Below, piece after piece: positions 8,191 through 17,263 of a DNA stretch of 64,000 bases. Origin of the DNA: Balanoglossus misakiensis (taxonomy: Eukaryota; Hemichordata); the NCBI GenBank assembly GCA_040954595.2, contig JBECUI020000036.1, positions 106,860 through 170,859 on the forward strand, in the 5' to 3' direction. The first letter of the stretch is position 1, and each line of letters starts with the position of its first letter. The position numbers and the translations under genes are program-made. The notes beneath the pieces are model-generated. The model saw only the letters and a program-made list of their open reading frames with translations. It made no database searches and was not told where the DNA came from.

Positions 8191-8703
8191 TCAAGCCCTC
8201 GTGGATCGTTCGGACAAAGTTTTCAGAAACTGATAATAGACATAGTATGCCTGACTGAATTGTTGTTGTGCATCATAGTACGCAGCAATCGTATAAGTAT
8301 GTTCAATCCTGATGTCGCCAGCGCTGGAGCCGGTTAAATTAGCAAGGGCACTATCCAAATACCTCATACGACGAGAAAAACTTTCAATAATTTTCATAGC
8401 AACCGCTGTATTTCGCTTAATGAGATTGCCGTATTCATCCTTATGAACAGCAATTAATACGCAGTCCGTTAATGCCTGTACCGTTTCAATACTACGTTGT
8501 GCAGACATAGCAGAAATAACACCGAAGAAGTCGCCCGGATTGAGGATATTTCCGCTCTCTTCCTGTACGACCTCAGCACTCTTCGTTATCTTGACCACTC
8601 CTGATTGAATGATAAAGAAGCGAGTTAACTCCGCTTTACCCTCTACAATAATATACGCTCCCTTGCTAAAGCGTACTAATGATATCTGAGTACTAGTGTT
8701 CAT
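8191..8703 (-). CDS. Stand-alone cyclic-nucleotide-binding domain protein
   Basis: A 170-residue protein with one cNMP-binding fold (about 8-125) followed by a short helical tail ending in [13 protein letters not shown]; there is no DNA-binding domain. Its cassette reads [12 protein letters not shown]: the key Glu of the usual FGE motif is missing although Arg-Ser remains, so cyclic-nucleotide binding is doubtful. The start codon lies inside the end of glyA (11-bp overlap), implying translational coupling, and the intact Crp-like gene follows 13 bp later. It may act as a partner of that protein; this is inference. Confidence 0.7.
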   Translation of the reverse strand: MNTSTQISLVRFSKGAYIIVEGKAELTRFFIIQSGVVKITKSAEVVQEESGNILNPGDFFGVISAMSAQRSIETVQALTDCVLIAVHKDEYGNLIKRNTAVAMKIIESFSRRMRYLDSALANLTGSSAGDIRIEHTYTIAAYYDAQQQFSQAYYVYYQFLKTLSERSTRA

Positions 8704-10003
8704 GTACTATCTCCCTCATTTCATTATACAGTGGAAAAGTCTGACATAAATCACGAACTTTTTGCATAATGATTGGTATGCTACGCTCACCATCCGTTAG
8801 CACTTGCACAATTAATTGTCCAATGTACTCTATCTCTTGCTCTTTCATGCCTCGGGTTGTGAGCGCTGGGGTCCCAAAGCGAATGCCGGAACAGTAAAGA
8901 GGGCTGCGTGTATCATAGGGAATTGCATTCTTATTAGCGGTAATACCGGCTGCACATAGGAGAGTTTCCGCATCCTTGCCTGTTATATTAAAATTATTCA
9001 AATCTACCAGTACAATATGATTATCGGTGCCGCCGGTTATAACGCGTGCACCTTTTTCCTGAAGCACACGAGCAAGCGTTTGAGCATTGAGTATTACCTG
9101 TTTCTGATATTTTCGGAATGTCGGTAATAAGGCCTCACCAAAAGCGACAGCCTTCGCTCCTATCGTATGCATCATTGGACCACCTTGTACCCCGGGAACT
9201 ATCGCTGAATCTATCAGTTCGGATACCCGTTTGATCCGTCCGGACTTGGGAGCACGAATATCTCGATCATTCTCCATATCCTTGCCCATTAAAATAATGC
9301 CCCCTCTCGGTCCGCGGAGAGTCTTATGGGTCGTTGCAGTAACAACATGTGCATGTGGGATAGGACTTGGATGGTAATCAGTAGCAACAAGACCGGCAAT
9401 ATGTGCCATATCGACAACAAGAAGGGCTCCCACCTCATCGGCTATAGCACGAAATTTGTCAAATTCAATAATCCTCGAGTAGGATGATGCACCGGCAATA
9501 ATAATCCGCGGCTTGCTTGCTTTTGCAGTCTCTCGGACAGCATCATAATCAATTCGTTCACTGCTCTTATCCACCCCGTAAAAAGAAGCCTGATAGAGTT
9601 GTCCGGAAAAACTGACCGATGCACCATGTGTCAAATGACCACCATGTGCCAAATCCATGCCAAGTATCCTGTCGCCTGGCTTCATAAGGGCAAAATAGAC
9701 AGCCATATTTGCAGTACTACCGGAATGTGCTTGGACATTTACATAAGCAGCACCAAAGAGCTTCTTTGCACGGGCACAAGCTAATCGTTCCACCTCATCA
9801 ACATGTTCACATCCGCCATAATACCGTTTGCCGGGATACCCTTCGGCATACTTATGAGTCAGCACCGAAGCATTCGCTTCTCGTACCGCCGGACTAACAA
9901 AATTTTCTGAGGCTATAAGTTCCAGATTATTCTTTTGCCGTTCTTCTTCTAATTGAAAGAGTTTTGCTATTTCAAGATCATTTGCTTGTACAAAGTTATG
10001 CAT
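8693..10003 (-). CDS. glyA: Serine hydroxymethyltransferase
   Basis: PLP enzyme converting serine and tetrahydrofolate to glycine and 5,10-methylene-tetrahydrofolate in the cytoplasm. Hallmarks are [18 protein letters not shown] near the N-terminus, [11 protein letters not shown], the DMAHIAGLV loop and the PLP-lysine motif [14 protein letters not shown]. The preferred start is the ATG at 10003 (MHNFVQAND), giving 436 residues, because the seven codons before it are not conserved-looking. The gene leads an operon with two cNMP-domain proteins, the first of which overlaps its stop. A clear promoter lies upstream at 10029-10058. Confidence 0.97.
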   Translation of the reverse strand: MHNFVQANDLEIAKLFQLEEERQKNNLELIASENFVSPAVREANASVLTHKYAEGYPGKRYYGGCEHVDEVERLACARAKKLFGAAYVNVQAHSGSTANMAVYFALMKPGDRILGMDLAHGGHLTHGASVSFSGQLYQASFYGVDKSSERIDYDAVRETAKASKPRIIIAGASSYSRIIEFDKFRAIADEVGALLVVDMAHIAGLVATDYHPSPIPHAHVVTATTHKTLRGPRGGIILMGKDMENDRDIRAPKSGRIKRVSELIDSAIVPGVQGGPMMHTIGAKAVAFGEALLPTFRKYQKQVILNAQTLARVLQEKGARVITGGTDNHIVLVDLNNFNITGKDAETLLCAAGITANKNAIPYDTRSPLYCSGIRFGTPALTTRGMKEQEIEYIGQLIVQVLTDGERSIPIIMQKVRDLCQTFPLYNEMREIVHEH

Positions 10004-10028
10004 ATAATATCCAAGTAATAACACTATT

Positions 10029-10058
10029 ATAGTATCCTGAACATTAATACATCGTCAA
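10029..10058 (-). promoter_or_regulatory. Sigma-70 type promoter of the glyA operon
   Basis: On the minus strand: TTGACG (10053-10058), an 18-bp spacer and TACTAT (10029-10034), about 25 bp before the glyA ATG. Both hexamers are close to consensus. Confidence 0.55.
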
Positions 10059-10078
10059 GGTATTTCTGAAAATTATAA

Positions 10079-11677
10079 CTATCTGTTTATGGATGACAGT
10101 TGAATGAGTATCGGAGTTTCGTATTGAACAAGGAATCGCGAAGATCCGTGGAAGTAGCCCTGTATCGATTGGCGTGCATACCCGGGGGAAGCATGATAAA
10201 TACCCTGTGCAGTCGGATCAATAACCGGTAATAAGTCGACATTGTTGTGGAATGCAATATGCCGAGAATCCAGATTGCCGAAATATTGGGCACGCGAAGG
10301 AAATAACTCAGCAAGTGTACTGTACATGCCGTCTGCAAGAGCAGGATCTACAGGAACCCATCCGAAATCTTCGAGAAAAAATTCAGCCCAGCTATGCATG
10401 AGTACCCCCTCCGATGTCAGAAGTAAGCCGCTCATAACGCGTGCAGGGATCTTGATAACCCGAAGCCCGATAACATACAGCATAGCATAATCAAAGGCTG
10501 TACCCATTCCTTCTGCAAAACGGTCCGGCACCATACTTATTGTTGAGTCCTCATCCTCTACCGGTTGCATACGAATCAACAAATTCTGAAAAAGTTTTTC
10601 AGCCTTGTAGTACGGATTAGATATGCCGCGTACACTTTGCTCAGCAAATTGACGGATGGGCGATAGGACAGATGCCGATAAGAACAGATCATTAAGATAC
10701 CGCCGGCGGAATGTTTCATCTATATCGTAGCGTTGCTGTATTTCAGTCGGATATATGGTAGTACGCTCGGTAAAACGCAGAAGCCTGTAGATACGCTTGA
10801 TGGCTTGCTCCTTGAAGCTAAAAAACTGCTTCGGTGATAGGATACTCTGTATACTTCCGTCCTCCCGCAACTCTTCTACGACCGGCTGTGCAGTTGTGAG
10901 ATCGGGAATCGGGAACCAGAGCTTTATCTCCTCCGTCTCTTCGATATGATCTACTGAGATAAGGTGTTCCAGTACAACCTCGTATCCTCCCTCGTAGTTT
11001 TTTGTTCCACCCCTCGAAGTAATGCTCAGCACATCGCTGATGACACTGCCCCTGCTTGTTGTAATACGTACAGCCGACTGTACCGCACCATCAGGAATGG
11101 TAACTGTAATCTGCATATCAGACCAAATAATGTTTTCCTTATCAACTGGAATCCATACATCTTTCTCACGAGAATGAGAAAATAATACTTGGGAGTCGTA
11201 TGGTTCATCGCCAAAATTTTTTCCGATAATTGATACCCGATCTCCTACAAATGCCTGTTCAGGTTCAAAGTATTGAATCTGTGGTCCCATCTCGTCTTGA
11301 TTATCCGCGCGCACAGACGATATAACATCAATACGCGTAACCAGAATAGGATTGCTCCTTCCCTTGTCCGTCTCCACTGTAAGAAATCCAGAAGGGAAAT
11401 CATCGGTAACCAGAATCTGTATCTCCTGGTCCGTCCACAACTGATAATGACTGCGCGTTATAATTTGTCCCGCAATATACACCCGCCCATTACCAAAATT
11501 TTTTCCGGTAATAACAATGCTATCCTTACTCGATACCTGTGACGGAGTAAGATCGGCAATTTGCGGGGGGCGCCAGTAAAAGAAAAAAAAAGAAATCCCA
11601 AGACCCAAGACTAACAGGCCAATGAAGATGAAAAATATAAATTCAGAGAGACGAAGCACTTTCCCCCGGAACCGCAT
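10079..11677 (-). CDS. Membrane-anchored IPT/TIG and transglutaminase-like protein lacking the catalytic Cys
   Basis: A 532-residue protein with one membrane anchor (about 13-34), two IPT/TIG Ig-like domains (about 38-114 and 133-220) and a C-terminal transglutaminase-like fold (about 230-500). The fold keeps the His (H428, MHSWAEFF) and Asp (D444, VPVDPA) of the catalytic triad, but where active members read G-x-C this protein reads GMGTAFDYA, so glycine (G392) replaces the nucleophilic cysteine. The DNA is clean at that spot and shows no frameshift. It is probably a non-enzymatic binding or scaffold protein of the periplasm. It is the last gene of the ECF sigma operon, one base after its neighbour. 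Confidence 0.7.
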   Translation of the reverse strand: MRFRGKVLRLSEFIFFIFIGLLVLGLGISFFFFYWRPPQIADLTPSQVSSKDSIVITGKNFGNGRVYIAGQIITRSHYQLWTDQEIQILVTDDFPSGFLTVETDKGRSNPILVTRIDVISSVRADNQDEMGPQIQYFEPEQAFVGDRVSIIGKNFGDEPYDSQVLFSHSREKDVWIPVDKENIIWSDMQITVTIPDGAVQSAVRITTSRGSVISDVLSITSRGGTKNYEGGYEVVLEHLISVDHIEETEEIKLWFPIPDLTTAQPVVEELREDGSIQSILSPKQFFSFKEQAIKRIYRLLRFTERTTIYPTEIQQRYDIDETFRRRYLNDLFLSASVLSPIRQFAEQSVRGISNPYYKAEKLFQNLLIRMQPVEDEDSTISMVPDRFAEGMGTAFDYAMLYVIGLRVIKIPARVMSGLLLTSEGVLMHSWAEFFLEDFGWVPVDPALADGMYSTLAELFPSRAQYFGNLDSRHIAFHNNVDLLPVIDPTAQGIYHASPGYARQSIQGYFHGSSRFLVQYETPILIQLSSINR

Positions 11678-11678
11678 A

Positions 11679-12419
11679 TTATTGACTTGGAACTGCCGTT
11701 CGGGAAACTGTAAATTGAAGTTCCATTATCGGTTTTGCTTCATCGTTATCCCAGTCTTCAAATAGGAACCCGCTATCGTTATCGTCATCGTTGTCGTCAT
11801 CAGTATCATCATCGTCATCCCATATAGATCGCCAAGATCTATACATATCTTGAATCCTTTTCTTCAAGCTATTTTTTTCCTGAGACCCAAGAGGAATAAA
11901 GAGCACCGGCTCATCTAAGTGCATTGGGATCTCTTTTAGAATAGTACGGTAACGTACATTCTCTTCTCCGCGCACCCATAACCGTCCCTGAAGGAAAAGA
12001 AGAATACGTCTGTTTTCCTCGTGATAAGGCGTTAGTTTCAGATCAAGAAACATATGATCACTCGATAGCTGCACGGCCAGAGATTCGCCGTCTTTAGTTG
12101 TATCATTTGTGTTCGATGACCAGATTAGTTGCCCACTCGGAAGAAGTAGGCGAGATATAATTTCTACATCGTAGGAAAAATTACCGAAACTTTCACTTGG
12201 TCCCAACTGCACCTGAAGACGTTTCAGCTTAAAAGGACGAAGAAATTTCGGATGTTCTGCATGCTGAAAGGCACGGAAGGAACGCAGAGGTAGATGTACC
12301 AATCGATGCGACCATGGCGCTTGTAAAGTAGCAGAAATGGGTTCTTCAGCAGATAACTCAATAATATTGATGCATGCAGGTGCGAGTAGTACAATCATGC
12401 ATAAAACAAAACGCAACAC
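11679..12419 (-). CDS. Hypothetical exported protein with a poly-Asp tract
   Basis: Not recognised. A 246-residue protein with an N-terminal hydrophobic signal segment (about 1-23; a Cys at 16 gives only a poor lipobox), a central region that looks like beta-strands, and a very acidic stretch at 201-227 rich in Asp, followed by a short ordered tail. The acidic run is encoded by a simple-sequence region of GAT/GAC codons at about 11740-11820, which could slip in length. The gene sits 3 bp after the anti-sigma factor and 1 bp before the transglutaminase-like gene, so an envelope function under ECF control is likely. Divalent-cation binding by the tract is speculation. Confidence 0.6.
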   Translation of the reverse strand: MLRFVLCMIVLLAPACINIIELSAEEPISATLQAPWSHRLVHLPLRSFRAFQHAEHPKFLRPFKLKRLQVQLGPSESFGNFSYDVEIISRLLLPSGQLIWSSNTNDTTKDGESLAVQLSSDHMFLDLKLTPYHEENRRILLFLQGRLWVRGEENVRYRTILKEIPMHLDEPVLFIPLGSQEKNSLKKRIQDMYRSWRSIWDDDDDTDDDNDDDNDSGFLFEDWDNDEAKPIMELQFTVSRTAVPSQ

Positions 12420-12422
12420 AAT

Positions 12423-13046
12423 TTACTCTCCCGTAGTGGCTCCTGAAACAGGATTAACAACACTCGGATTATTAATTGGAACTAACAGTGGTGTCCCCTC
12501 AATGGATAGTCGGGCCTGTGCAGGCAGAATAATAATCTGTCTGTCCTCTGGTAATTCCTTAAGAAGCATTTGGACAAGTGACTGGAAATTTTGTTGAATA
12601 ACCATATCATTACTCTTTATATCACTTCCCAGAGATACAAAATCGACATTTGCATCAGTCGCCTGAACAGGGGGCTCAGATTCGGAAGCAACGGCGGGTG
12701 TGGACGTTTTCAAGGATTCTACAACGGCCGTAACATTATTTGTGAGAAAGGGTAAACCCAAAAAGATAATAAACAGGGAAGCAAATATTGGTATGGGAAG
12801 CATAAAAAATGATTGCGTCCGACGTTTTACAGATACACGCTCCTGTACCCGTTCCCATACTCGTTGCTTGGACAACTCTTCTGGGAATTGAACAGATCTT
12901 AGTCTGTGCTGTACATGCTCCAATTTTTCCATCTCTTGACGAAGAGATGGATTATTCTGTACAAGACGATCTAAATTCGCTTGTACATCTTCGGGCAATT
13001 CACCATCAATAGATTCAGACAATAAATGCTTAATATCACTCTTCAT
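12423..13046 (-). CDS. Anti-sigma factor, single-pass membrane protein
   Basis: A 207-residue protein with a cytoplasmic N-terminal helical domain (1-75, LLSESIDGELPEDVQANLD typical of anti-sigma N-termini), one membrane segment (about 80-101) and a periplasmic tail. It lacks the HxxxCxxC zinc motif of ZAS-type anti-sigmas, so it resembles RseA-like proteins. Its start overlaps the end of the ECF sigma gene by 11 bp, the standard arrangement that ties synthesis of the two. It should hold the sigma factor inactive until an envelope signal triggers its release; the signal is unknown. Confidence 0.75.
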   Translation of the reverse strand: MKSDIKHLLSESIDGELPEDVQANLDRLVQNNPSLRQEMEKLEHVQHRLRSVQFPEELSKQRVWERVQERVSVKRRTQSFFMLPIPIFASLFIIFLGLPFLTNNVTAVVESLKTSTPAVASESEPPVQATDANVDFVSLGSDIKSNDMVIQQNFQSLVQMLLKELPEDRQIIILPAQARLSIEGTPLLVPINNPSVVNPVSGATTGE

Positions 13047-13572
13047 TGTTCATTCCTCGCTTTTTTAATGTATCACCGAGTGCCACACGGGCACGAAATA
13101 ATCTAGATTTTACATTTGAAAGACTTATTTGTAGTACATCTGCAATTTCCTTACAGGACAAGTCGGCATATGTAACCAGAACTAATGCCTCCCGTAACCG
13201 TGTTGGTAATTGTGCAATCGCTCTCATAACCTCTTCTCTCTCTTCATTTTTGATTGCAACAGCCTCTCCGGTCTTTTCTGATGGAAATAATTGGGATTGA
13301 TTATGCAATACTTTATCATATGCTCTATATTCCCTTGACCTCTTCTTCGCATAATTAATGGCTAAATTTTTTCCGACACGAATAAGCCAATATTTCTCCG
13401 TTCCTTCTCCAACCTTATACATATACTGGTAAAAGCGTACGTATGTCTCCTGGCATATTTCCTCTGTTGCCTCCTGACTATATGCAATAGCGTAGACGAC
13501 ACGAAACACCACCGAAAAGAACTGCTGGTACGCTTCTGCAAATCTCTGTTCATCGGAACGACTTTCATACAT
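13036..13572 (-). CDS. ECF-family RNA polymerase sigma factor
   Basis: A 178-residue sigma factor with region 2 (about 8-80, including ICQETYVRFYQYM and the WLIRVGKNLAINYAKKRS stretch) and region 4 (about 115-170, LPTRLREALVLVTYADLSCKEIADVL followed by SLSNVKSRLFRAR helix-turn-helix); region 3 is absent, as expected for group 4. It heads a four-gene operon with an anti-sigma factor and two envelope proteins. A possible autoregulated or sigma-70 type promoter lies just upstream (TTGCAA, 18 bp, TATTGT on the minus strand near 13590-13620), but this is weak. The operon is divergent from murB. Confidence 0.9.
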   Translation of the reverse strand: MYESRSDEQRFAEAYQQFFSVVFRVVYAIAYSQEATEEICQETYVRFYQYMYKVGEGTEKYWLIRVGKNLAINYAKKRSREYRAYDKVLHNQSQLFPSEKTGEAVAIKNEEREEVMRAIAQLPTRLREALVLVTYADLSCKEIADVLQISLSNVKSRLFRARVALGDTLKKRGMNNEE

Positions 13573-13648
13573 AATAATATAACACCCAACAATACCATAC
13601 CGTTACATATTATTGCAAGATATATGAATTTTTACTATTATATTATGA

Positions 13649-14565
13649 GTGTTAACGGAATTAGGGCAGTTATTTAGCAAAAACAATCTCACGTATTGCT
13701 GTAATGAGGCAATGTGCTCCCATACCAGTATTCGTATCGGCGGGCCGGCAGAAATATACACGGTTCCGCGAAGCATTGAAGAGATACAGAAAATTCTCGC
13801 TATACGCGCCGAAACAGCTGCCTCCCTCTTTATCCTCGGGGGGGATCAAACATACTTGTTTCCGATAACGGTATCCCCGGTATTGTTTTGGACACGAAGA
13901 ACTTAAACCATATCGAAATACGAGATGATAGCCTGTACTGTGAATCAGGTCTCCCCATCAGCAACGCCGCCGAGTATGCCGCCGATCGTGGTATTGCCAG
14001 CCTTGAGTTTCTCTATTCCATGCCGGGAAGTGTCGGGGGTGCCGTATGGATGAACGCGCGATGTTATGGTCAAGAAATATCACAGGTCTTACAATCGGTT
14101 CGGTATATGACGCACGATGGAAAAATACATGAGTATCTTTACGATGAAGCAGATTTCGCGTATAAGAAATCACCCTTTCAAAACCAAGACAGGATTATCT
14201 TATCTTCCTCTATTGCTATCAAGAAAGATAATTCGGAACAAATCCGGGAACGCATGCAATTTTATCAGGCAGACAGGGAACAGAAGGGGCATTTTACTGC
14301 TCCATCGGCTGGTTCAGTGTTTAAGAACAATCCGAAATACGGTGCACCTTCGGGCATGTTAATAGATAGCTTACACATGCGTGGCACACAGCGGGGTGGT
14401 GCACGAATTTCTGATATGCATGCAAACATTCTGATAAATATGGGCAATGCCACGGCAGAAGATGCATCCCTATTAATTCAAGAAGTAGAAAATAAAATAA
14501 AGAAGGAACGGGGGCTGGTATTGGAACGAGAAATACTACAGATAGGGAATTGGAACAACTCGTAA
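13649..14565 (+). CDS. murB: UDP-N-acetylenolpyruvoylglucosamine reductase, broken by a frameshift
   Basis: MurB makes UDP-MurNAc for peptidoglycan using FAD and NADPH. Two frames together cover the family: 13649 to about 13845 encodes the FAD-binding N-terminus (HTSIRIGGPAEIY, SLFILGG), and about 13845-14565 encodes the rest (SMPGSVGGAVWMNARCYG, the PSAGSVFKN serine loop, the C-terminal Glu region). The break lies in a run of seven G (13838-13844); eight would keep the frame through the expected glycine-rich FAD loop. GTG at 13649 is the likely start. MurB is normally essential, so sequence error, slippage or switching are all more likely than a dead gene. mgtE follows by 19 bp. Confidence 0.85.
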
Positions 14566-14584
14566 ATACTAGTAGCCATTAAAA

Positions 14585-15937
14585 ATGGAAGAGCAATTAA
14601 CAATCAATATTGTGCGGGCCATGCTGAACACCCCGAAAAACACTCAGGTTCGCAAACAATTTCACCACCTTACCATGCCTGATATTTATCAGATATGGGA
14701 AGAGTTTTCTCCCGATGAATTGCTTGCTATTTTCTTCCATTTGGATCTCGCTTCTCGAGTCGATCTTATCCGCATTCTATCTACAAAAGATCAGGAAATT
14801 CTTATTAGCACCCTGCCGCTATCCAATATGAAGGAAATATTTGCCCATATGGAACCGGATGATCTCGTAGACACCATTCAGACCCTACCACCGGAAGTAC
14901 GAACATCAGTATGGAACTCAATGAGTAACGAAGCCAAACAGGAGACCCTCTTCCTGCTCCGCTTCGATGAAACTGAAGCCGCAGGAATTATGACCCCGCG
15001 GTATCTAGCAATCAGAAAAGACCTTTCCGTCCATCAGACAATTAGCTTCGTACGTAATACAGCCCCACGAGTACAGAACATTTCATACATATACGTTCTT
15101 GATAATCTGAACCGTCTTGAAGGCATTGTTTCATTAAGACATCTATTAAGTGCAGATGATGAATCGCTTACATCATCAATTATGAAGACCGACATTATCT
15201 CCGTACATGAAGAAACGGATCAAGAGATAGTAGCATCGCTTCTGGAAAAACATGAGCTGCTTGCTCTCCCTGTTCTCGATACCTACGGACGTCTCCTGGG
15301 TATTGTAACAATTGATGATGCTATCAACGTCATACGAGATGAACAAACCGAGGATGTGTACAAGATGGGTGCTATGGAAGGAAGTACCGAAATGTATCTA
15401 AAAACATCCATATGGCGGCTCGTTCGAAAACGGATGCCATGGCTTGCACTGCTTCTCTTTGCCGGAACATTGACTACAAATATGATTGGCATCTTTGAAC
15501 AGTTCATACAGACATCAGCCTTCCTGTTCTTGTTTATTCCCGTCATTATGCAAACTGGGGGAAATACAAGTGTTCAAAGTTCAACCCTGATGATCCGCGG
15601 TCTTTCTCGCAATGAACTGAGTTTCCGAAACATTTGGAATATTCTCGGGAAGGAAATTCTGGTATCTAGTGTTCTCGGCATTACCCTAGGAGTACTCATT
15701 ATTCTCCGGAGCATGTTTGTCTCTCCTACAGTTGAAATAATTCATTCCTTAACCCTCGGTCTTTCCCTCTCCTTAGTTGTCATGTTCGCCTCAATTATGG
15801 GAGTGCTTGCACCACTATTTATTCACCGATTAGGGCACGACCCAACGGTAATGACCGGTCCCTTAATTGCTACCATTATTGATGTCGCAGGCCTTGCAAT
15901 TTATTTTTCCATTGCCCAACTCATTCTCGGAAGCTAA
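14585..15937 (+). CDS. mgtE: Magnesium transporter MgtE
   Basis: A 450-residue Mg2+ channel of the inner membrane. In order: N-terminal MgtE_N helical-repeat domain (about 20-125, with repeated LLxxL and MEPDDLVD units), a pair of CBS domains (about 135-195 and 198-255) that sense cytosolic Mg2+, a connecting plug helix and five membrane segments from about 283. The pore signature region reads QTGGNTSVQSSTLMIRGL. Full length for the family. It lies 19 bp after murB on the same strand. Its stop overlaps the stop of the convergent outer-membrane gene by four bases. Confidence 0.95.
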   Translation: MEEQLTINIVRAMLNTPKNTQVRKQFHHLTMPDIYQIWEEFSPDELLAIFFHLDLASRVDLIRILSTKDQEILISTLPLSNMKEIFAHMEPDDLVDTIQTLPPEVRTSVWNSMSNEAKQETLFLLRFDETEAAGIMTPRYLAIRKDLSVHQTISFVRNTAPRVQNISYIYVLDNLNRLEGIVSLRHLLSADDESLTSSIMKTDIISVHEETDQEIVASLLEKHELLALPVLDTYGRLLGIVTIDDAINVIRDEQTEDVYKMGAMEGSTEMYLKTSIWRLVRKRMPWLALLLFAGTLTTNMIGIFEQFIQTSAFLFLFIPVIMQTGGNTSVQSSTLMIRGLSRNELSFRNIWNILGKEILVSSVLGITLGVLIILRSMFVSPTVEIIHSLTLGLSLSLVVMFASIMGVLAPLFIHRLGHDPTVMTGPLIATIIDVAGLAIYFSIAQLILGS

Positions 15938-17229
15938 CGCGAAATGCGATATACAAGAACACTCTGTACATACACCTTGTCCCAACTATCTTGCCATGAT
16001 TGAATACCATCGGATATATCCACTGCATCAGGTGTTTCTATGGATATGTTCAAACTCAATCCCTCAGCCAAATGAAATGTCCCGCTCAAGGCCCCACGCA
16101 GAGTCCAAGGGCTGTCGGAGAACTCTATACGAAACGATAATCTATCCTTCCAGTTCATACTTATACCGTACCTCTGTTCGATAATGCCCCGCCCATCTAT
16201 CGTCCAGGTTCCACTAAGGTCGATACGGAGCTTTTGCACGTGTATACTACATTGATAACGTATATCTTCGCTCACCCCCATTACCCCAGAAATACTCAGG
16301 CTATTGGAAAGAGAAATAGAAGAGGTTAATGCTGATGTCAAACCGAGTTTAACCGTCTGTTCAAGTTCTCTCCTCTTCGTCTCGGGGGACAAAAGGTAGT
16401 CGGGGTAGTCCTGTTCATACGCAACTTGATACCCTAACTCAATTCCTGAGAAACGAAATGAGACACTGGTAGAGCATGACCATTCTCTCATACTCATCTT
16501 CCCGCCTGGCATACGATACCGGTTCTGGCCATATGCAAGCAGCATAGCTACTGTTATTGGTCGGTAATATATGCGGGCATAGGTTATACTTCGTAGCCGC
16601 GGGGCTATCCGGGTACCCAATGATACAAAGAGATCACTGGTAAAACGCAGATGCGTATTTTTGTACCCCACTGAGGTAGCAAGATGCTGCACCGGAACCG
16701 CCGGGCTATCTGCCTCGTAAAACCAGCTATCTTCTTTTTTTCTTGTTGAGCGACTATTCATAGTAAGCGTTTGTACCTCAATACCCTGCGGAAAACGAAA
16801 GAAGAGGCCAGCCCCCAGTCCATACCAGTACTGACTTTGCCAAAACCATAACGAAATAGGAAGAAGGACCAGTGCTGCACTGATAGTACTACCGGTACCG
16901 ACAGTAAAATATGTCCGTTCACCAGCTGATGCCGACCATGCACGAACGCTATCGGGATTTTTCAGTCGTGTATACAATCCGTGAGACTGAAGGGTGCCGA
17001 CCTTTAACCAATCTGTTTGTAATGAAAAAGAATACGAATGCTTGTTCTTCAAGCTATCATGCTTATACAAAAGAGAATACTTCCCAAGCGATGTGTATAT
17101 GTTTATATCGGTACTGTATAGCAAATGGCTATCAACTGAATTGCTTAATTTGATATTCAACCATTGCAGCGGGGCGGCACCGGCAATAGAATGGAAGAGA
17201 AGCAGTCCTAACGATACAACAACTCGCAT
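15934..17229 (-). CDS. Predicted outer-membrane beta-barrel protein
   Basis: Not assigned to a named family. A 431-residue protein with a signal peptide (1-18, ending AGAAP), then a long series of alternating polar/hydrophobic strands rich in Ser, Tyr and Arg (for example SVGYKNTHLRFTSDLFVSLG and ITYARIYYRPITVAMLLAYG) without long hydrophobic helices. It ends in YVQSVLVYRISR, an aromatic-rich final strand although not a terminal Phe. This pattern suits a spirochaete outer-membrane barrel. It lies 34 bp after the phosphatidyltransferase gene. Role unknown. Confidence 0.55.
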   Translation of the reverse strand: MRVVVSLGLLLFHSIAGAAPLQWLNIKLSNSVDSHLLYSTDINIYTSLGKYSLLYKHDSLKNKHSYSFSLQTDWLKVGTLQSHGLYTRLKNPDSVRAWSASAGERTYFTVGTGSTISAALVLLPISLWFWQSQYWYGLGAGLFFRFPQGIEVQTLTMNSRSTRKKEDSWFYEADSPAVPVQHLATSVGYKNTHLRFTSDLFVSLGTRIAPRLRSITYARIYYRPITVAMLLAYGQNRYRMPGGKMSMREWSCSTSVSFRFSGIELGYQVAYEQDYPDYLLSPETKRRELEQTVKLGLTSALTSSISLSNSLSISGVMGVSEDIRYQCSIHVQKLRIDLSGTWTIDGRGIIEQRYGISMNWKDRLSFRIEFSDSPWTLRGALSGTFHLAEGLSLNISIETPDAVDISDGIQSWQDSWDKVYVQSVLVYRISR

Positions 17230-17263
17230 ATATTGATATAACGATCATGCTGTATCCTTTGCT

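Noticed and set aside
10490-10530. Frameshift as the reason for the missing transglutaminase cysteine
   Set aside because: Both flanks of GMGTAFDYA are in one clean frame and align with the family without a gap; the substitution is simple Cys to Gly.
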